Assembly (NCBI GenBank): GCA_050953405.1
Contig: JBMNMP010000001.1
Span: forward strand, 868,001 to 932,000
DNA length: 64,000 bases
Direction: 5' to 3'
Source: RUG100 sp050953405
GTDB lineage: Bacteria > Bacillota > Clostridia > Peptostreptococcales > Anaerovoracaceae
Under the pieces are notes generated by a model that was not told the origin of the DNA, made no database searches, and worked only from the letters and a program-made list of their open reading frames with translations. This document shows positions 1 to 8,321 of the stretch, piece by piece. How positions within the stretch are numbered: position 1 is the first letter of the stretch; the number at the start of each line of letters is the position of its first letter. Position numbers and translations under genes: made by a program.

Positions 1-2066
1 CCAAAGCAAAAACAAAGACCAAAACTAAAAAGAAACTCGTCATTGTGGAGTCGCCTTCCAAGGCGAAAACAATCGGGAAATTCCTGGGCAGCAGATACCG
101 CGTGGTGGCTTCTGTAGGCCACGTTAGAGATCTCCCGAAGAGCAAGATGGGTATCGATATAGAAAACGACTTCGAGCCGCAGTACATTAACATACGCGGT
201 AAGGGAGATGTAATAAAGCAGCTGAAAAAAGAAGCCAAAAATGCGTCGCAGGTTTATCTGGCAACTGACCCGGACCGTGAGGGAGAGGCCATATCCTGGC
301 ATCTGGCTTATCTGCTGGGGATCGATGAACATGAACCCTGCAGGATAGTGTTCAATGAAATAACAAAAAATGCTATCCAGAACGCTGTCAAAGAGCCGCG
401 TGAGATAGACCTCAACCTGGTGGATGCTCAGCAGGCGAGGCGTGTACTCGATAGATTAGTTGGCTACAACATCAGTCCTCTGCTCTGGAGAAAGATCAGG
501 AGAGGGCTGTCGGCGGGACGCGTGCAGAGCGCGGCGCTGAAGATAATATGCGACAGAGAAAACGAAATCAAAGCCTTCACACCTGAAGAATTCTGGAATA
601 TAATCGCTGAATTCAAAAAGGGGAAGGCTTTTGAAGCGAAATTGATGACCTTCGATGGCAAAAAAATCAAGATAGGTAACAAGGAAGAGGCCGACAGGAT
701 ACTGGCCGACCTCAAAGAAGGCGGCTATACTGTTGGTAAAGTGGAAGAAAGGGACCGGCATACCAGACCGCAGGCCCCGTTCACAACCAGCAGCATGCAG
801 CAGGATGCTTCCAACAAGCTGCGCTTCAATACGCGCAAGACCATGATGATCGCCCAGCAGCTCTATGAAGGTATAGAGATCAAGGGGCGCGGCACCGTGG
901 GTCTGGTCACCTACATCAGAACAGACTCGGTCCGCATTTCAAATGAAGCTAAAGCAGCTGCCGCGGGATTCATTACCGAAAATTTCGGGAAAGAATATCA
1001 TGGGAACAATTCTTTCAGCAACAAAAAGAAGGAAGTCCAGGATGCGCATGAGGCGATCAGACCTGCTGATGTTACTCTGACCCCGGCGGAGGTGAAGGAT
1101 TCGCTTTCAAAGGATCAGTTCGGACTGTATGATCTGATCTGGCGCAGATTCATGGCCAGTCAGATGACACCGGCCCATTATGCAGGCGTTTCCGCTAACA
1201 TAATAAATGGAAAGTATACCTTCAGAGCTACGGGCTCCAAGCTCAAGTTCGACGGTTATTTAAAGGTGTATTCTCCGGGGAAAGAAGAAGACAGGCTGCT
1301 GCCTGCCCTGGAGGAGGGCGAACAGCTGCAGGCTGAGAATGTAAAGGGTGAACAGAGCTTTACACAGCCGCCGGCGAGATTCACCGAAGCCAGCCTGGTA
1401 AAGGATCTGGAAGAAAAGGACATCGGCAGGCCCAGCACATATGCGCCTATTGTGGCCACACTGGTGGACAGAAGATATGTAAAGCGGGAAAAGCGCAGTC
1501 TGGTGCCCACGGACCTCGGCTTCCTGGTCACCCAGATGATGGAAGAATATTTCAAGGATATAGTTGATGCCGGGTTTACGGCGGAGATGGAGGACAAGCT
1601 GGACGATGTAGAAGTCAAAGGCACCCCGTGGAAGGGCGTCATCCGTGATTTCTACAAGAATTTCTCCAAGGAGCTGGAAGTGGCCGACTCCAAGATCGAG
1701 AAGGTCGAGTTCGAGGATGAAAAGACCGATGAGGTTTGTGAACTCTGCGGAAAGCCCATGGTCATCAAGCACGGCAGGTTCGGAAAGTTTCTGGCCTGCA
1801 GCGGATATCCGGAGTGCAAGAATACAAAACCGATAGTGAAATCGACGGGCGTCCCCTGCCCGGTGTGCGGCAAGGATATCCTGGAACGCCGCAGCAAGAG
1901 GGGCAGGATATTCTACGGATGCAGCGGGTACCCCGACTGCACGCAGGTATTCTGGAACAAACCCATCAACAAAAAATGCCCCAAGTGCGGCAGCCTTCTG
2001 GTGGAGAAGAAAACAAAGACGAACAACTACGCTTGCTCTAACAAAGAGTGCGATTACAAAGAATAA
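1..2066 (+). CDS. topA: DNA topoisomerase I, 5'-truncated by the window edge
   Basis: Type IA topoisomerase that relaxes negative supercoils by cutting one strand. The frame is open to the first bases and reads a lysine/threonine-rich stretch followed by LVIVESPSKAKTIGKF, so the true start lies upstream; the GTG at 45 is internal. Counting from that GTG, the Toprim acidic motif TDPDREGEAI is at 74-83 and the catalytic tyrosine is Tyr290 in TYIRTDS. Three C-terminal four-cysteine zinc fingers follow (from about 1737, 1858 and 1978). hslV begins 15 bp downstream behind GGAGG, so the two are probably co-transcribed. The poly-Lys/Thr N-terminal lead is unusual but only partly visible. Confidence 0.97.
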   Translation, partial: KAKTKTKTKKKLVIVESPSKAKTIGKFLGSRYRVVASVGHVRDLPKSKMGIDIENDFEPQYINIRGKGDVIKQLKKEAKNASQVYLATDPDREGEAISWHLAYLLGIDEHEPCRIVFNEITKNAIQNAVKEPREIDLNLVDAQQARRVLDRLVGYNISPLLWRKIRRGLSAGRVQSAALKIICDRENEIKAFTPEEFWNIIAEFKKGKAFEAKLMTFDGKKIKIGNKEEADRILADLKEGGYTVGKVEERDRHTRPQAPFTTSSMQQDASNKLRFNTRKTMMIAQQLYEGIEIKGRGTVGLVTYIRTDSVRISNEAKAAAAGFITENFGKEYHGNNSFSNKKKEVQDAHEAIRPADVTLTPAEVKDSLSKDQFGLYDLIWRRFMASQMTPAHYAGVSANIINGKYTFRATGSKLKFDGYLKVYSPGKEEDRLLPALEEGEQLQAENVKGEQSFTQPPARFTEASLVKDLEEKDIGRPSTYAPIVATLVDRRYVKREKRSLVPTDLGFLVTQMMEEYFKDIVDAGFTAEMEDKLDDVEVKGTPWKGVIRDFYKNFSKELEVADSKIEKVEFEDEKTDEVCELCGKPMVIKHGRFGKFLACSGYPECKNTKPIVKSTGVPCPVCGKDILERRSKRGRIFYGCSGYPDCTQVFWNKPINKKCPKCGSLLVEKKTKTNNYACSNKECDYKE

Positions 2067-2081
2067 TATGGAGGTACTGAA

Positions 2082-2621
2082 ATGGTAGAATTTCGAGCGA
2101 CTACAATAGTTGCGGTGAGAAGAAGTGCGGATGATATCTGCATTGCAGGCGATGGCCAGGTAACGATGGGGGAGACCGCCATAATGAAAGCCGGCGCAAA
2201 AAAGGTACAGAAAATATACAAAGGCCGCGTGCTGGTGGGCTTTGCAGGTTCTGTGGCTGATGCGTTTTCACTGCGTGAAAAATTTGAGAAGAAACTGGAA
2301 GAGCACGGCGGCAACCTGAAGAGGGCTGCTGTGTCTCTGGCACAGATGTGGAGGTCGGACAAGGGCATGAGGAGCCTGGAGGCTCTGATGCTGGTAGCCG
2401 ACAAAGAAAGTATGCTGCTGATCTCCGGAAACGGCGAAGTCATCGAGCCGGACTACGATTTCGTAGCCATCGGTTCCGGCGGCAATTACGCTTACTCGGC
2501 GGCCAATGCACTCTTCAACCATACCGATATGCCGGCTGAAGACATCTGCAGAGAGGCGCTGAAGATAGCTTCCTCGATCTGCGTTTACACTAACGACCAT
2601 ATCACTGTGGAAAAACTGTAA
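2082..2621 (+). CDS. hslV: ATP-dependent protease subunit HslV (ClpQ)
   Basis: Proteolytic core of the HslUV two-component cytoplasmic protease. The 179-residue product starts MVEFRATTIVAV; processing before Thr7 would expose the N-terminal catalytic threonine of this proteasome-beta-like family. GDGQVTMG and the later GSGGNYA motifs match HslV. Start chosen because GGAGG lies 8 bases upstream and the six-residue propeptide fits Gram-positive homologues. The threonine nucleophile is present, unlike the serine form of Bacillus ClpQ. hslU, its unfoldase partner, follows after 13 bp. Confidence 0.96.
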   Translation: MVEFRATTIVAVRRSADDICIAGDGQVTMGETAIMKAGAKKVQKIYKGRVLVGFAGSVADAFSLREKFEKKLEEHGGNLKRAAVSLAQMWRSDKGMRSLEALMLVADKESMLLISGNGEVIEPDYDFVAIGSGGNYAYSAANALFNHTDMPAEDICREALKIASSICVYTNDHITVEKL

Positions 2622-2634
2622 GGAGGGAGAAGAA

Positions 2635-4077
2635 ATGGCAAATAAACTGTATAGCATGACGCCGAGAGAAATAGTCGAAGAGCTCGACAAATATATAATA
2701 GGACAGGATTCGGCGAAAAAATCCGTGGCCATAGCCTTGAGGAACAGATACAGGAGGAGTCAGCTCCCTGAAGAAATGATGGAGGAAATAACTCCTAAGA
2801 ACATCCTCATGATGGGACCTACGGGAGTAGGAAAGACAGAGATCGCCAGGAGACTGGCAAAACTGATGGACGCTCCGTTTGTAAAGGTGGAAGCTACCAA
2901 GTTCACCGAGGTTGGCTATGTTGGACGCGATGTCGATTCCATGGTCAGGGATCTCGTGGAAACTTCCATCAGGATCACGAAACAGAGCAGGCTGGAGGAA
3001 AAGTACGCAGTTGCAGACGAGATCGCTGAGGAAAAGATCATCGAGGCCATAGTGCCGGGCGCTTCCAGGAAGGAAGACAATCAGCAGAAGAGCCCCTTCG
3101 ATTTCATATTAAACAACGGCGGCTACAAGAGCCAGAAGCAGCAGTATGAAGAGGAACAGCAGAAGGCGCAGGAAGAAGCGAATGCTTCTGCGGGCAATGA
3201 TCTGGAACTCGCCAGAGAGCAGGTCAGGCAGCAGCTGAGGGACGGCAAGCTCGAGGATCAGTATATCGAGATCCAGGTCACCGATGCTCCCAAGGGCAAT
3301 GAGCTGGATATGAGCGAGCAGGGCATGAGCATTGCTATCGGCAATATATTCGGTGATATGATGCCGAAGAAAAAGAAAAACAAAAAGGTGAAGGTCAAGG
3401 ATGCCAGAAAGATCCTGCGTGAGGAAGAAGCTCAGAACCTGATCGATATGGATCAGGTCACCGAAGATGCCCTCTACAATGCAGAGCAGAACGGCATCAT
3501 ATTCATCGATGAAATAGACAAGATCGCTTCCGGCGACGGATACAGATCCGGCGCGGATGTATCCCGCGAAGGAGTGCAGAGAGATATACTGCCGATCGTT
3601 GAGGGAAGCGTAGTGAATACCAAATACGGTCCCGTAAAGACTGACCACGTGCTGTTCATCGGCGCAGGTGCTTTCCATACGGCCAAGCCGACCGACCTGA
3701 TACCGGAACTGCAGGGACGTTTCCCGATCAGGGTGGAACTGGAAAATCTGACGGAAGACACCTTCCTCAAGATACTCACAGTACCTGAGAACGCCATCAT
3801 CAAACAGCACAAGGCGCTGCTGGAGACCGAAGGCGTACAGATCGATTTTACAGACGGCGCTCTGAAACAGATCGCGCATATGGCTTACCTCATGAACGAG
3901 CAGACTGAGAATATCGGCGCCCGGAGACTGTATACCATACTGGAAAAACTGATGGAGGATATTTCGTTCAACATACCGGAAATGGATGAAGAGAAGATCG
4001 TCATCGACGAAGACTATGTAAAAGAAAAGTTTATCGAAAAACTCCATCCTGAGGATCTGGACAAGTTTATTCTGTAA
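2635..4077 (+). CDS. hslU: ATP-dependent unfoldase subunit HslU (ClpY)
   Basis: AAA+ ring ATPase that unfolds substrates and feeds them to HslV. The 480-residue protein has Walker A GPTGVGKT at about 61-68, an intermediate I-domain rich in Glu/Gln/Lys (about 140-265), Walker B IIFIDEIDK at about 289-297 and a C-terminal end DKFIL that docks into HslV. A strong AAGGAGGG ribosome site precedes the ATG. Length is normal for the family. A hairpin 27 bp after the stop may close the topA-hslVU unit before codY. Confidence 0.97.
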   Translation: MANKLYSMTPREIVEELDKYIIGQDSAKKSVAIALRNRYRRSQLPEEMMEEITPKNILMMGPTGVGKTEIARRLAKLMDAPFVKVEATKFTEVGYVGRDVDSMVRDLVETSIRITKQSRLEEKYAVADEIAEEKIIEAIVPGASRKEDNQQKSPFDFILNNGGYKSQKQQYEEEQQKAQEEANASAGNDLELAREQVRQQLRDGKLEDQYIEIQVTDAPKGNELDMSEQGMSIAIGNIFGDMMPKKKKNKKVKVKDARKILREEEAQNLIDMDQVTEDALYNAEQNGIIFIDEIDKIASGDGYRSGADVSREGVQRDILPIVEGSVVNTKYGPVKTDHVLFIGAGAFHTAKPTDLIPELQGRFPIRVELENLTEDTFLKILTVPENAIIKQHKALLETEGVQIDFTDGALKQIAHMAYLMNEQTENIGARRLYTILEKLMEDISFNIPEMDEEKIVIDEDYVKEKFIEKLHPEDLDKFIL

Positions 4078-4103
4078 GTTAAAGCTTACTGATAAAATCA
4101 TCG

Positions 4104-4125
4104 GAGGCGTCTGCAGCGACGCCTC
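4104..4125 (+). terminator. Hairpin after hslU, possible weak terminator
   Basis: Perfect 8-bp stem GAGGCGTC/GACGCCTC with a six-base loop, 27 bp after the hslU stop. No U-run follows, so intrinsic termination is uncertain; it may instead protect the 3' end of the topA-hslVU message. Confidence 0.4.
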
Positions 4126-4175
4126 TAATAATGGCTGAAATGTTGCAATAACAACTAATTGTATATTTATTAGAG

Positions 4176-4190
4176 ACTTTTCTAAAAAAT
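4176..4190 (+). promoter_or_regulatory. CodY-box-like site upstream of codY
   Basis: ACTTTTCTAAAAAAT matches the published CodY consensus AATTTTCWGAAAATT at 12 of 15 positions. It ends 13 bp upstream of the -35 hexamer of the codY promoter, so autoregulation is plausible. Inference from the motif only. Confidence 0.45.
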
Positions 4191-4203
4191 CTAAATAAAG
4201 TTC

Positions 4204-4232
4204 TTGCACACGTATTAAACAAGGAGTATAAT
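4204..4232 (+). promoter_or_regulatory. Sigma-A promoter of codY
   Basis: TTGCAC at 4204-4209, exactly 17 bp, TATAAT at 4227-4232. The codY ATG lies about 40 bp beyond the expected transcription start, behind AAAGGAGA. Confidence 0.75.
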
Positions 4233-4280
4233 TAGACTGTTAAATTATTGACATAGTAGGCATGGCAAAAGGAGAAGCTT

Positions 4281-5060
4281 ATGGGCAAAGATCTACTTGA
4301 AAAGGTAAGGAAACTTAATTGGGTTCTGCAGGAAGCGCCGAAAGGGTATTTTTCCTTCACGGAGCTCTGCGAGATCCTCAGTGATCTTACAAATTCAAAT
4401 GTCTATCTGGCTGATGTCGCGGGAACTGTTCTCGGCGTTCACTATAAGATAGCCGAGGATAAGACTACTATTACCGACCCCGAATCCGGAATCGATGCAT
4501 TTTCAAAAGAATACAACGAAGGACTCCTCAAGGTCAAAGAAACTAAAGCCAATCTTCAGAACGAAGCGATTCTGGAGATCTTTAAGAATGACCATGACAC
4601 TCAGACGAAGTATCACACTATAATACCGGTCACCGGCGGCGGTCAGAGGTGGGGAACCCTGATCATAACGCGCTACGAACCGGAATACAGTGAAGAAGAT
4701 CTGGTACTCGGCGAAGTAGGCGCAACGGTAGTGGGAATTGAGATCCAAAGGGTAAAAGCTATTGAAATGGAAGAGGAAGCGAGAAATGAAGAGGTAGTCA
4801 AGATGGCTATCAGTACGTTATCGTATTCTGAAAATGAAGCGGTACAGCGGATCTTTGAAGAATTGGACGGGGAGGAAGGAATCCTCGTTGCCAGCAAGAT
4901 CGCGGACAGATCGAGGATCACCAGATCTGTGATCGTGAACGCGCTGAGAAAGCTGGAGTCAGCTGGAGTCATAGAGTCGAAATCACTGGGAATGAAGGGT
5001 ACTCACATCAAGATCAGGAATCACAAGTTCTATGAACAGCTGGACAAAATGAAAGCCTGA
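4281..5060 (+). CDS. codY: GTP-sensing pleiotropic transcriptional repressor CodY
   Basis: Global regulator of Bacillota that senses branched-chain amino acids and GTP and represses nutrient-scavenging genes. The 259-residue product has the N-terminal GAF-type ligand domain (about 1-155), a linker helix and a C-terminal winged HTH (about 200-245, including ASKIADRSRITRSVIVNALR). Length is the family norm. It has its own promoter, an upstream CodY-like box and a strong terminator, so it is likely monocistronic and autoregulated. The topA-hslVU-codY order is the classic Gram-positive arrangement. Confidence 0.97.
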   Translation: MGKDLLEKVRKLNWVLQEAPKGYFSFTELCEILSDLTNSNVYLADVAGTVLGVHYKIAEDKTTITDPESGIDAFSKEYNEGLLKVKETKANLQNEAILEIFKNDHDTQTKYHTIIPVTGGGQRWGTLIITRYEPEYSEEDLVLGEVGATVVGIEIQRVKAIEMEEEARNEEVVKMAISTLSYSENEAVQRIFEELDGEEGILVASKIADRSRITRSVIVNALRKLESAGVIESKSLGMKGTHIKIRNHKFYEQLDKMKA

Positions 5061-5081
5061 AGAGGCAAAGATGAGACAGTG

Positions 5082-5112
5082 AAGGAACGGTACTTTCTGT
5101 ACCGTTCTTTTA
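5082..5112 (+). terminator. Rho-independent terminator of codY
   Basis: Perfect 9-bp stem (5085-5093 with 5099-5107, loop TTTCT), extended by three A/G-T pairs, followed by TTTT. The best-formed terminator in this part of the window. Confidence 0.85.
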
Positions 5113-5121
5113 TGTTATTAT
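5113..5121 (+). promoter_or_regulatory. Extended -10 promoter of hflX, leaderless start predicted
   Basis: TGT followed by TATTAT (5116-5121) is an extended -10 element. The normal 6-7 bp spacing puts transcription start at the A of the hflX ATG (5128). No -35 and no Shine-Dalgarno are visible, consistent with a leaderless message. Confidence 0.4.
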
Positions 5122-5127
5122 ATAGAT

Positions 5128-6405
5128 ATGCTGAGATTTAATGAGAACAACGAAACGGTCACCGACGACACATGCAGGGCCGTACTGGTGGGCATCGGCA
5201 GCGGCGAAGCGCTGGACAGATCCATGGATGAACTGGCGGGCCTGGCAAAGGCAGCCGGCGCTGAGGTGGCCGGGATAATGACGCAGGATCCTGAACGCAT
5301 CAGCAAGGCCACGCTCATCGGCAGCGGAAAAGTGGCCGAGCTGGCGGCCGCCTGCGAGACGCTGTCAGCTGACAGCGTCATCTTCAATGAGGAACTTTCG
5401 GGCATGCAGATGAGGAACCTTGAAGATGCGGTCGCTGTGAGGATAATCGACAGGACGATCCTCATACTGGATATTTTTGCGAGACGGGCAGCTACCAGGG
5501 AAGGAAAGCTGCAGGTAGAGATGGCGTAGCTGGCTTACAGGCTGCCGCGGCTGATGGGTTTCGGGCGCAGCCTTTCACGCCTTGGAGGCGGTATCGGCAC
5601 CAGAGGACCCGGAGAAAAGAAGCTGGAGACCGATAGAAGGCACATAATGCGCCGTATGGACGATATAAAGCGCGAGATGGTACAAGTCAGCGGCAACCGT
5701 GAAGTACAGCGCTCACAGCGCGAAAGAAGCGGTCTTCCTGTCGTGGCCCTGGTCGGATATACAAATGCGGGCAAATCTTCGATAATGAACAGGCTGCTGG
5801 CGATGACCAGCAAGGAGGATAAATCAGTGCAGGCGGAGGATATGCTCTTCGCCACCCTGGACACTTATCAGCGCAGCATTCGTACGGAGAGCACGCACGA
5901 ATTCATACTCACAGATACCGTGGGCTTCGTCAGCAAGCTGCCGCATGCCCTGATAGAGGCTTTCAAGGCGACCCTGGAGGAGGTGACCGGCGCTGACCTG
6001 CTGGTGCACGTCGTGGACGCCACCAGCCCGGAGCGCGATTTCCAGATCGAAGTGACCGAAAGGGTGCTCGCCGAGATCGGAGCCGCGGGCAGGGAGACCA
6101 TCGTAGCTTACAATAAATCCGACCTTTGCGGCGACCGGGAGGGGTTCTTTTTCAGGAACGGCCTCCACGTGTCCGCAGCCACCGGGCAGGGCATGGAGGA
6201 ACTGCTCGCCGGCATCGAGGAAAAGCTCTTTGCAGGGCGCATCCGGGCCAGCCTGCTGGTGCCCTACGAGCGCGGTGACGTGGTCTCTTTCATATGTGAA
6301 AGATCGATCGTCAGGAATATAGCTTACGGCGAGAGGGGCACGGAGATAGAGGCGGAGCTCACAGAGGCGGATTACAACAGGGTGAAAATGTATGATATTA
6401 TATAA
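5128..6405 (+). pseudogene. hflX: GTPase HflX, interrupted by an in-frame TAG
   Basis: Ribosome-splitting/rescue GTPase of the Obg-HflX class. The frame encodes the N-terminal ribosome-binding domain (5128-5526), meets TAG at 5527-5529 (codon 134), then continues without a shift through the glycine-rich SRLGGGIGTRGPGE segment, G1 GYTNAGKS (about codon 207), DTVGF and NKSD to a TAA at 6405. Homologues carry glutamine at the stop position (VELAQL), so one C-to-T change explains it. An ATG at 5554 could restart the GTPase half but lacks a ribosome site. The full frame would be 425 codons, normal for HflX. Real nonsense mutation, readthrough or sequence error cannot be separated here. Confidence 0.9.
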
Positions 6406-7009
6406 GACAGCGGCCGCGGAAGCACACGCGGAACAGATCATAAAGAAATCGCGCTTCATAGCGCATGTGAAACCGGTCGGCAGCAGAGATGAGGCCGAAG
6501 AATACATTGCTGCGGTGAGAAAGCAGTACCGCGATGCCACCAACAACGTGCCGGCCATGGTGCTCGGCGACAAGTTCCAGATCCAGTGGGCCAGCGATGA
6601 CGGCGAGCCTCAGGGCACCGGCGGCGCGCCGGTGATGCAGCTGGCGATCGGCATGGGAGTCACCGACGTGGTCATCGTGGTCACCAGATATTTTGGCGGC
6701 ATCAAGCTGGGAACGGGCGGACTGGTAAGAGCTTACACCGGCTGTGCCAGGGAGGCCCTCCTGAAAGCCGGCATCCGTGAGGTGCGCGAGATGTATGCGA
6801 TGACGGTAAAGATAGGTTATCCGGAGCTCGGCAGGCTGCAGAATCTTGCGCGCGGAGGCGACTTTGAGATCGGCAGTATCAAGTACGAGGATATGGTGAC
6901 CATCGAGCTGCTCTGTGACTCTGAGAAGGAGGCGGAATTGAAAAAGCTGATTTCCGATATTACGGGCGGTCAAGAAAAAATTGTTTCCGAAGTTGTGAAA
7001 AGTGCTTGA
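6392..7009 (+). CDS. YigZ/IMPACT family protein
   Basis: Conserved 205-residue protein of the UPF0029/Impact family: an N-terminal domain with KKSRFIAHVKPV and the signature ASDDGEPQGTGGAP, VTRYFGGIKLGTGGLVRAY, and a C-terminal ferredoxin-like domain. The biochemical role is not settled; the eukaryotic Impact relative binds Gcn1. The start overlaps the end of the hflX frame by 14 bp, so translation is probably coupled to whatever reads the second half of hflX. Its stop codon (7007-7009) lies inside the -35 box of the tRNA promoter. Confidence 0.92.
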   Translation: MILYKTAAAEAHAEQIIKKSRFIAHVKPVGSRDEAEEYIAAVRKQYRDATNNVPAMVLGDKFQIQWASDDGEPQGTGGAPVMQLAIGMGVTDVVIVVTRYFGGIKLGTGGLVRAYTGCAREALLKAGIREVREMYAMTVKIGYPELGRLQNLARGGDFEIGSIKYEDMVTIELLCDSEKEAELKKLISDITGGQEKIVSEVVKSA

Positions 7010-7034
7010 CAGTTTGGGAACATTCATGTATATT
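7006..7034 (+). promoter_or_regulatory. Promoter of the tRNA array
   Basis: Consensus TTGACA at 7006-7011, 17 bp, TATATT at 7029-7034. The first tRNA begins 38 bp downstream. The -35 overlaps the yigZ stop codon. Confidence 0.85.
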
Positions 7035-7071
7035 TTATAACTGTGCCGAGCAATTCGGACGGAACACTTCA

Positions 7072-7147
7072 GGGCGCTTAGCTCAGCTGGGAGAGCACCT
7101 GCCTTACAAGCAGGGGGTCACAGGTTCGAGCCCTGTAGCGCCCACCA
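7072..7147 (+). tRNA. tRNA-Val (TAC)
   Basis: Cloverleaf with acceptor GGGCGCT/AGCGCCC, anticodon loop CTTACAA (anticodon TAC), GGTTCGAGCC T-arm and encoded ACCA end. First of 15 genes in the array. Confidence 0.95.
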
Positions 7148-7166
7148 ATGAAGACACATGGTGTAT

Positions 7167-7243
7167 GGTCCGGTAGTTCAGTTGGTTAGAATGCCAGCCT
7201 GTCACGCTGGAGGTCGTCGGTTCGAACCCGATCCGGATCGCCA
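7167..7243 (+). tRNA. tRNA-Asp (GTC)
   Basis: Acceptor GGTCCGG/CCGGATC with one G-U pair, anticodon GTC in CTGTCAC, discriminator G and encoded CCA. Confidence 0.95.
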
Positions 7244-7259
7244 TTTTTAAAAAATGTAT

Positions 7260-7335
7260 GCTGGCATAGCTCAGCTGGTAGAGCAGCTGATTTGTAATCA
7301 GCAGGTCGGGGGTTCAAGTCCCTCTGCCAGCTCCA
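7260..7335 (+). tRNA. tRNA-Thr (TGT)
   Basis: Acceptor GCTGGCA/TGCCAGC, anticodon TGT flanked by TT and AA, discriminator T, encoded CCA. Confidence 0.95.
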
Positions 7336-7377
7336 TACAGAATACTCGATCGGCGCACGCAGCCGACGGGCAAATAA

Positions 7378-7462
7378 GGAGGAGTGCCCGAGTGGCTAAA
7401 GGGGGCGGACTGTAAATCCGTTGACTAAGTCTACAGTGGTTCGAATCCACTCTCCTCCACCA
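7378..7462 (+). tRNA. tRNA-Tyr (GTA)
   Basis: Class II tRNA with a long variable arm; acceptor GGAGGAG/CTCCTCC, anticodon GTA in CTGTAAA, encoded ACCA. Confidence 0.95.
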
Positions 7463-7468
7463 GAATAT

Positions 7469-7543
7469 GCGGAAGTGGCTCAGGGGTAGAGCATCGCCTT
7501 GCCAAGGCGAGGGTCGCGAGTTCGAATCTCGTCTTCCGCTCCA
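7469..7543 (+). tRNA. tRNA-Gly (GCC)
   Basis: Acceptor GCGGAAG/CTTCCGC, anticodon GCC in TTGCCAA, discriminator T, encoded CCA. Confidence 0.95.
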
Positions 7544-7550
7544 GAACAAA

Positions 7551-7570
7551 GGGTGCGCGCAAGCGCACCC
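7551..7570 (+). other. GNRA-capped hairpin between two tRNA-Gly genes
   Basis: Perfect 8-bp stem GGGTGCGC/GCGCACCC closed by a GCAA tetraloop in the 34-bp spacer between tRNA-Gly(GCC) and tRNA-Gly(TCC). No U-run, so not a terminator; possibly a processing or insulating element in the precursor. Confidence 0.6.
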
Positions 7571-7577
7571 AAAATAT

Positions 7578-7651
<74 letters not shown>

Positions 7652-7697
7652 ATTGTAAGATTTACCCGACAGGGTATTTCCATATAAAATGTTGTGT

Positions 7698-7774
7698 GGG
7701 CTCATAGCTCAGTTGGATAGAGCAACGGCCTTCTAAGCCGTGTGTCCGGGGTTCGAATCCCTGTGGGCTCACCA
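7698..7774 (+). tRNA. tRNA-Arg (TCT)
   Basis: Acceptor GGGCTCA pairs with TGGGCTC through two G-U pairs; anticodon TCT in CTTCTAA, discriminator A, encoded CCA. Confidence 0.93.
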
Positions 7775-7796
7775 TATTTTTTAGAAATACTTGCGA

Positions 7797-7871
7797 TGGG
7801 GTATGGTGAAGCGGTAACACAGCGGACTTTGACTCCGTCATTCGTAGGTTCAAATCCTGCTACCCCAGCCA
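7797..7871 (+). tRNA. tRNA-Gln (TTG)
   Basis: Acceptor TGGGGTA/TACCCCA, anticodon TTG in CTTTGAC, discriminator G, encoded CCA. The anticodon reads CAA/CAG and is not a TAG suppressor, which bears on the hflX stop. Confidence 0.95.
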
Positions 7872-7911
7872 AATTTCTTGACTGTGGTCGATCGGGACTT
7901 CAGCCGGATGT

Positions 7912-7987
7912 GACCCATTAGCTCAGTCGGCAGAGCACCTGACTTTTAATCAGGGTGTCCGGAGTTCGAATCTCCGATGGGTCACCA
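7912..7987 (+). tRNA. tRNA-Lys (TTT)
   Basis: Acceptor GACCCAT/ATGGGTC, anticodon TTT in CTTTTAA, discriminator A, encoded CCA. Confidence 0.95.
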
Positions 7988-8020
7988 TAAAAATACAAAA
8001 AATAGAGATGGACCTCAGAT

Positions 8021-8109
8021 GGAGAGGTGTCCGAGTGGCTTAAGGAGCTGGTCTTGAAAACCAGTGACTCCGCAAGGGGCCGTGGGTTCGAATCCCACCC
8101 TCTCCGCCA
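8021..8109 (+). tRNA. tRNA-Ser (TGA)
   Basis: Class II tRNA with long variable arm; acceptor GGAGAGG/CCTCTCC, anticodon TGA in CTTGAAA, discriminator G, encoded CCA. Confidence 0.95.
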
Positions 8110-8119
8110 TATACAGCCT

Positions 8120-8211
8120 GGAGAAGTACTCAAGAGGCTAAAGAGGACGGTTTGCTAAATCGTTAGGGTTCGATAAGGGCCGCGTGGGTTCGAATCCCAC
8201 CTTCTCCGCCA
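8120..8211 (+). tRNA. tRNA-Ser (GCT)
   Basis: Class II tRNA; acceptor GGAGAAG/CTTCTCC, anticodon GCT in TTGCTAA, discriminator G, encoded CCA. Confidence 0.95.
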
Positions 8212-8231
8212 TAAAGAATATGCCTAAACGC

Positions 8232-8307
8232 AGGGGTATAGCTCAGTTGGTAGAGCAGTGGTCTCCAAAACCACGTGCCGTGGGTTCAAGTCCTACTGCC
8301 CCTGCCA
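8232..8307 (+). tRNA. tRNA-Trp (CCA)
   Basis: Acceptor AGGGGTA/TGCCCCT, anticodon CCA in CTCCAAA, discriminator G73, encoded CCA end. The G73 matters for judging the T-box at 55987-56302. Confidence 0.95.
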
Positions 8308-8321
8308 AAAATAAACACCTT

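Noticed and set aside
3109..4209. 366-codon minus-strand frame over hslU
   Set aside because: Shadow of the hslU coding bias; composition is poor and no start context or homologous domain is visible.
5527..5529. Stop-codon reassignment (TAG as Gln or pyrrolysine)
   Set aside because: TAG ends many intact genes here (asnA, fmt, rpe, LCP, tsf, ribF, queH), and the tRNA array contains no CTA-anticodon tRNA; the tRNA-Gln has TTG.
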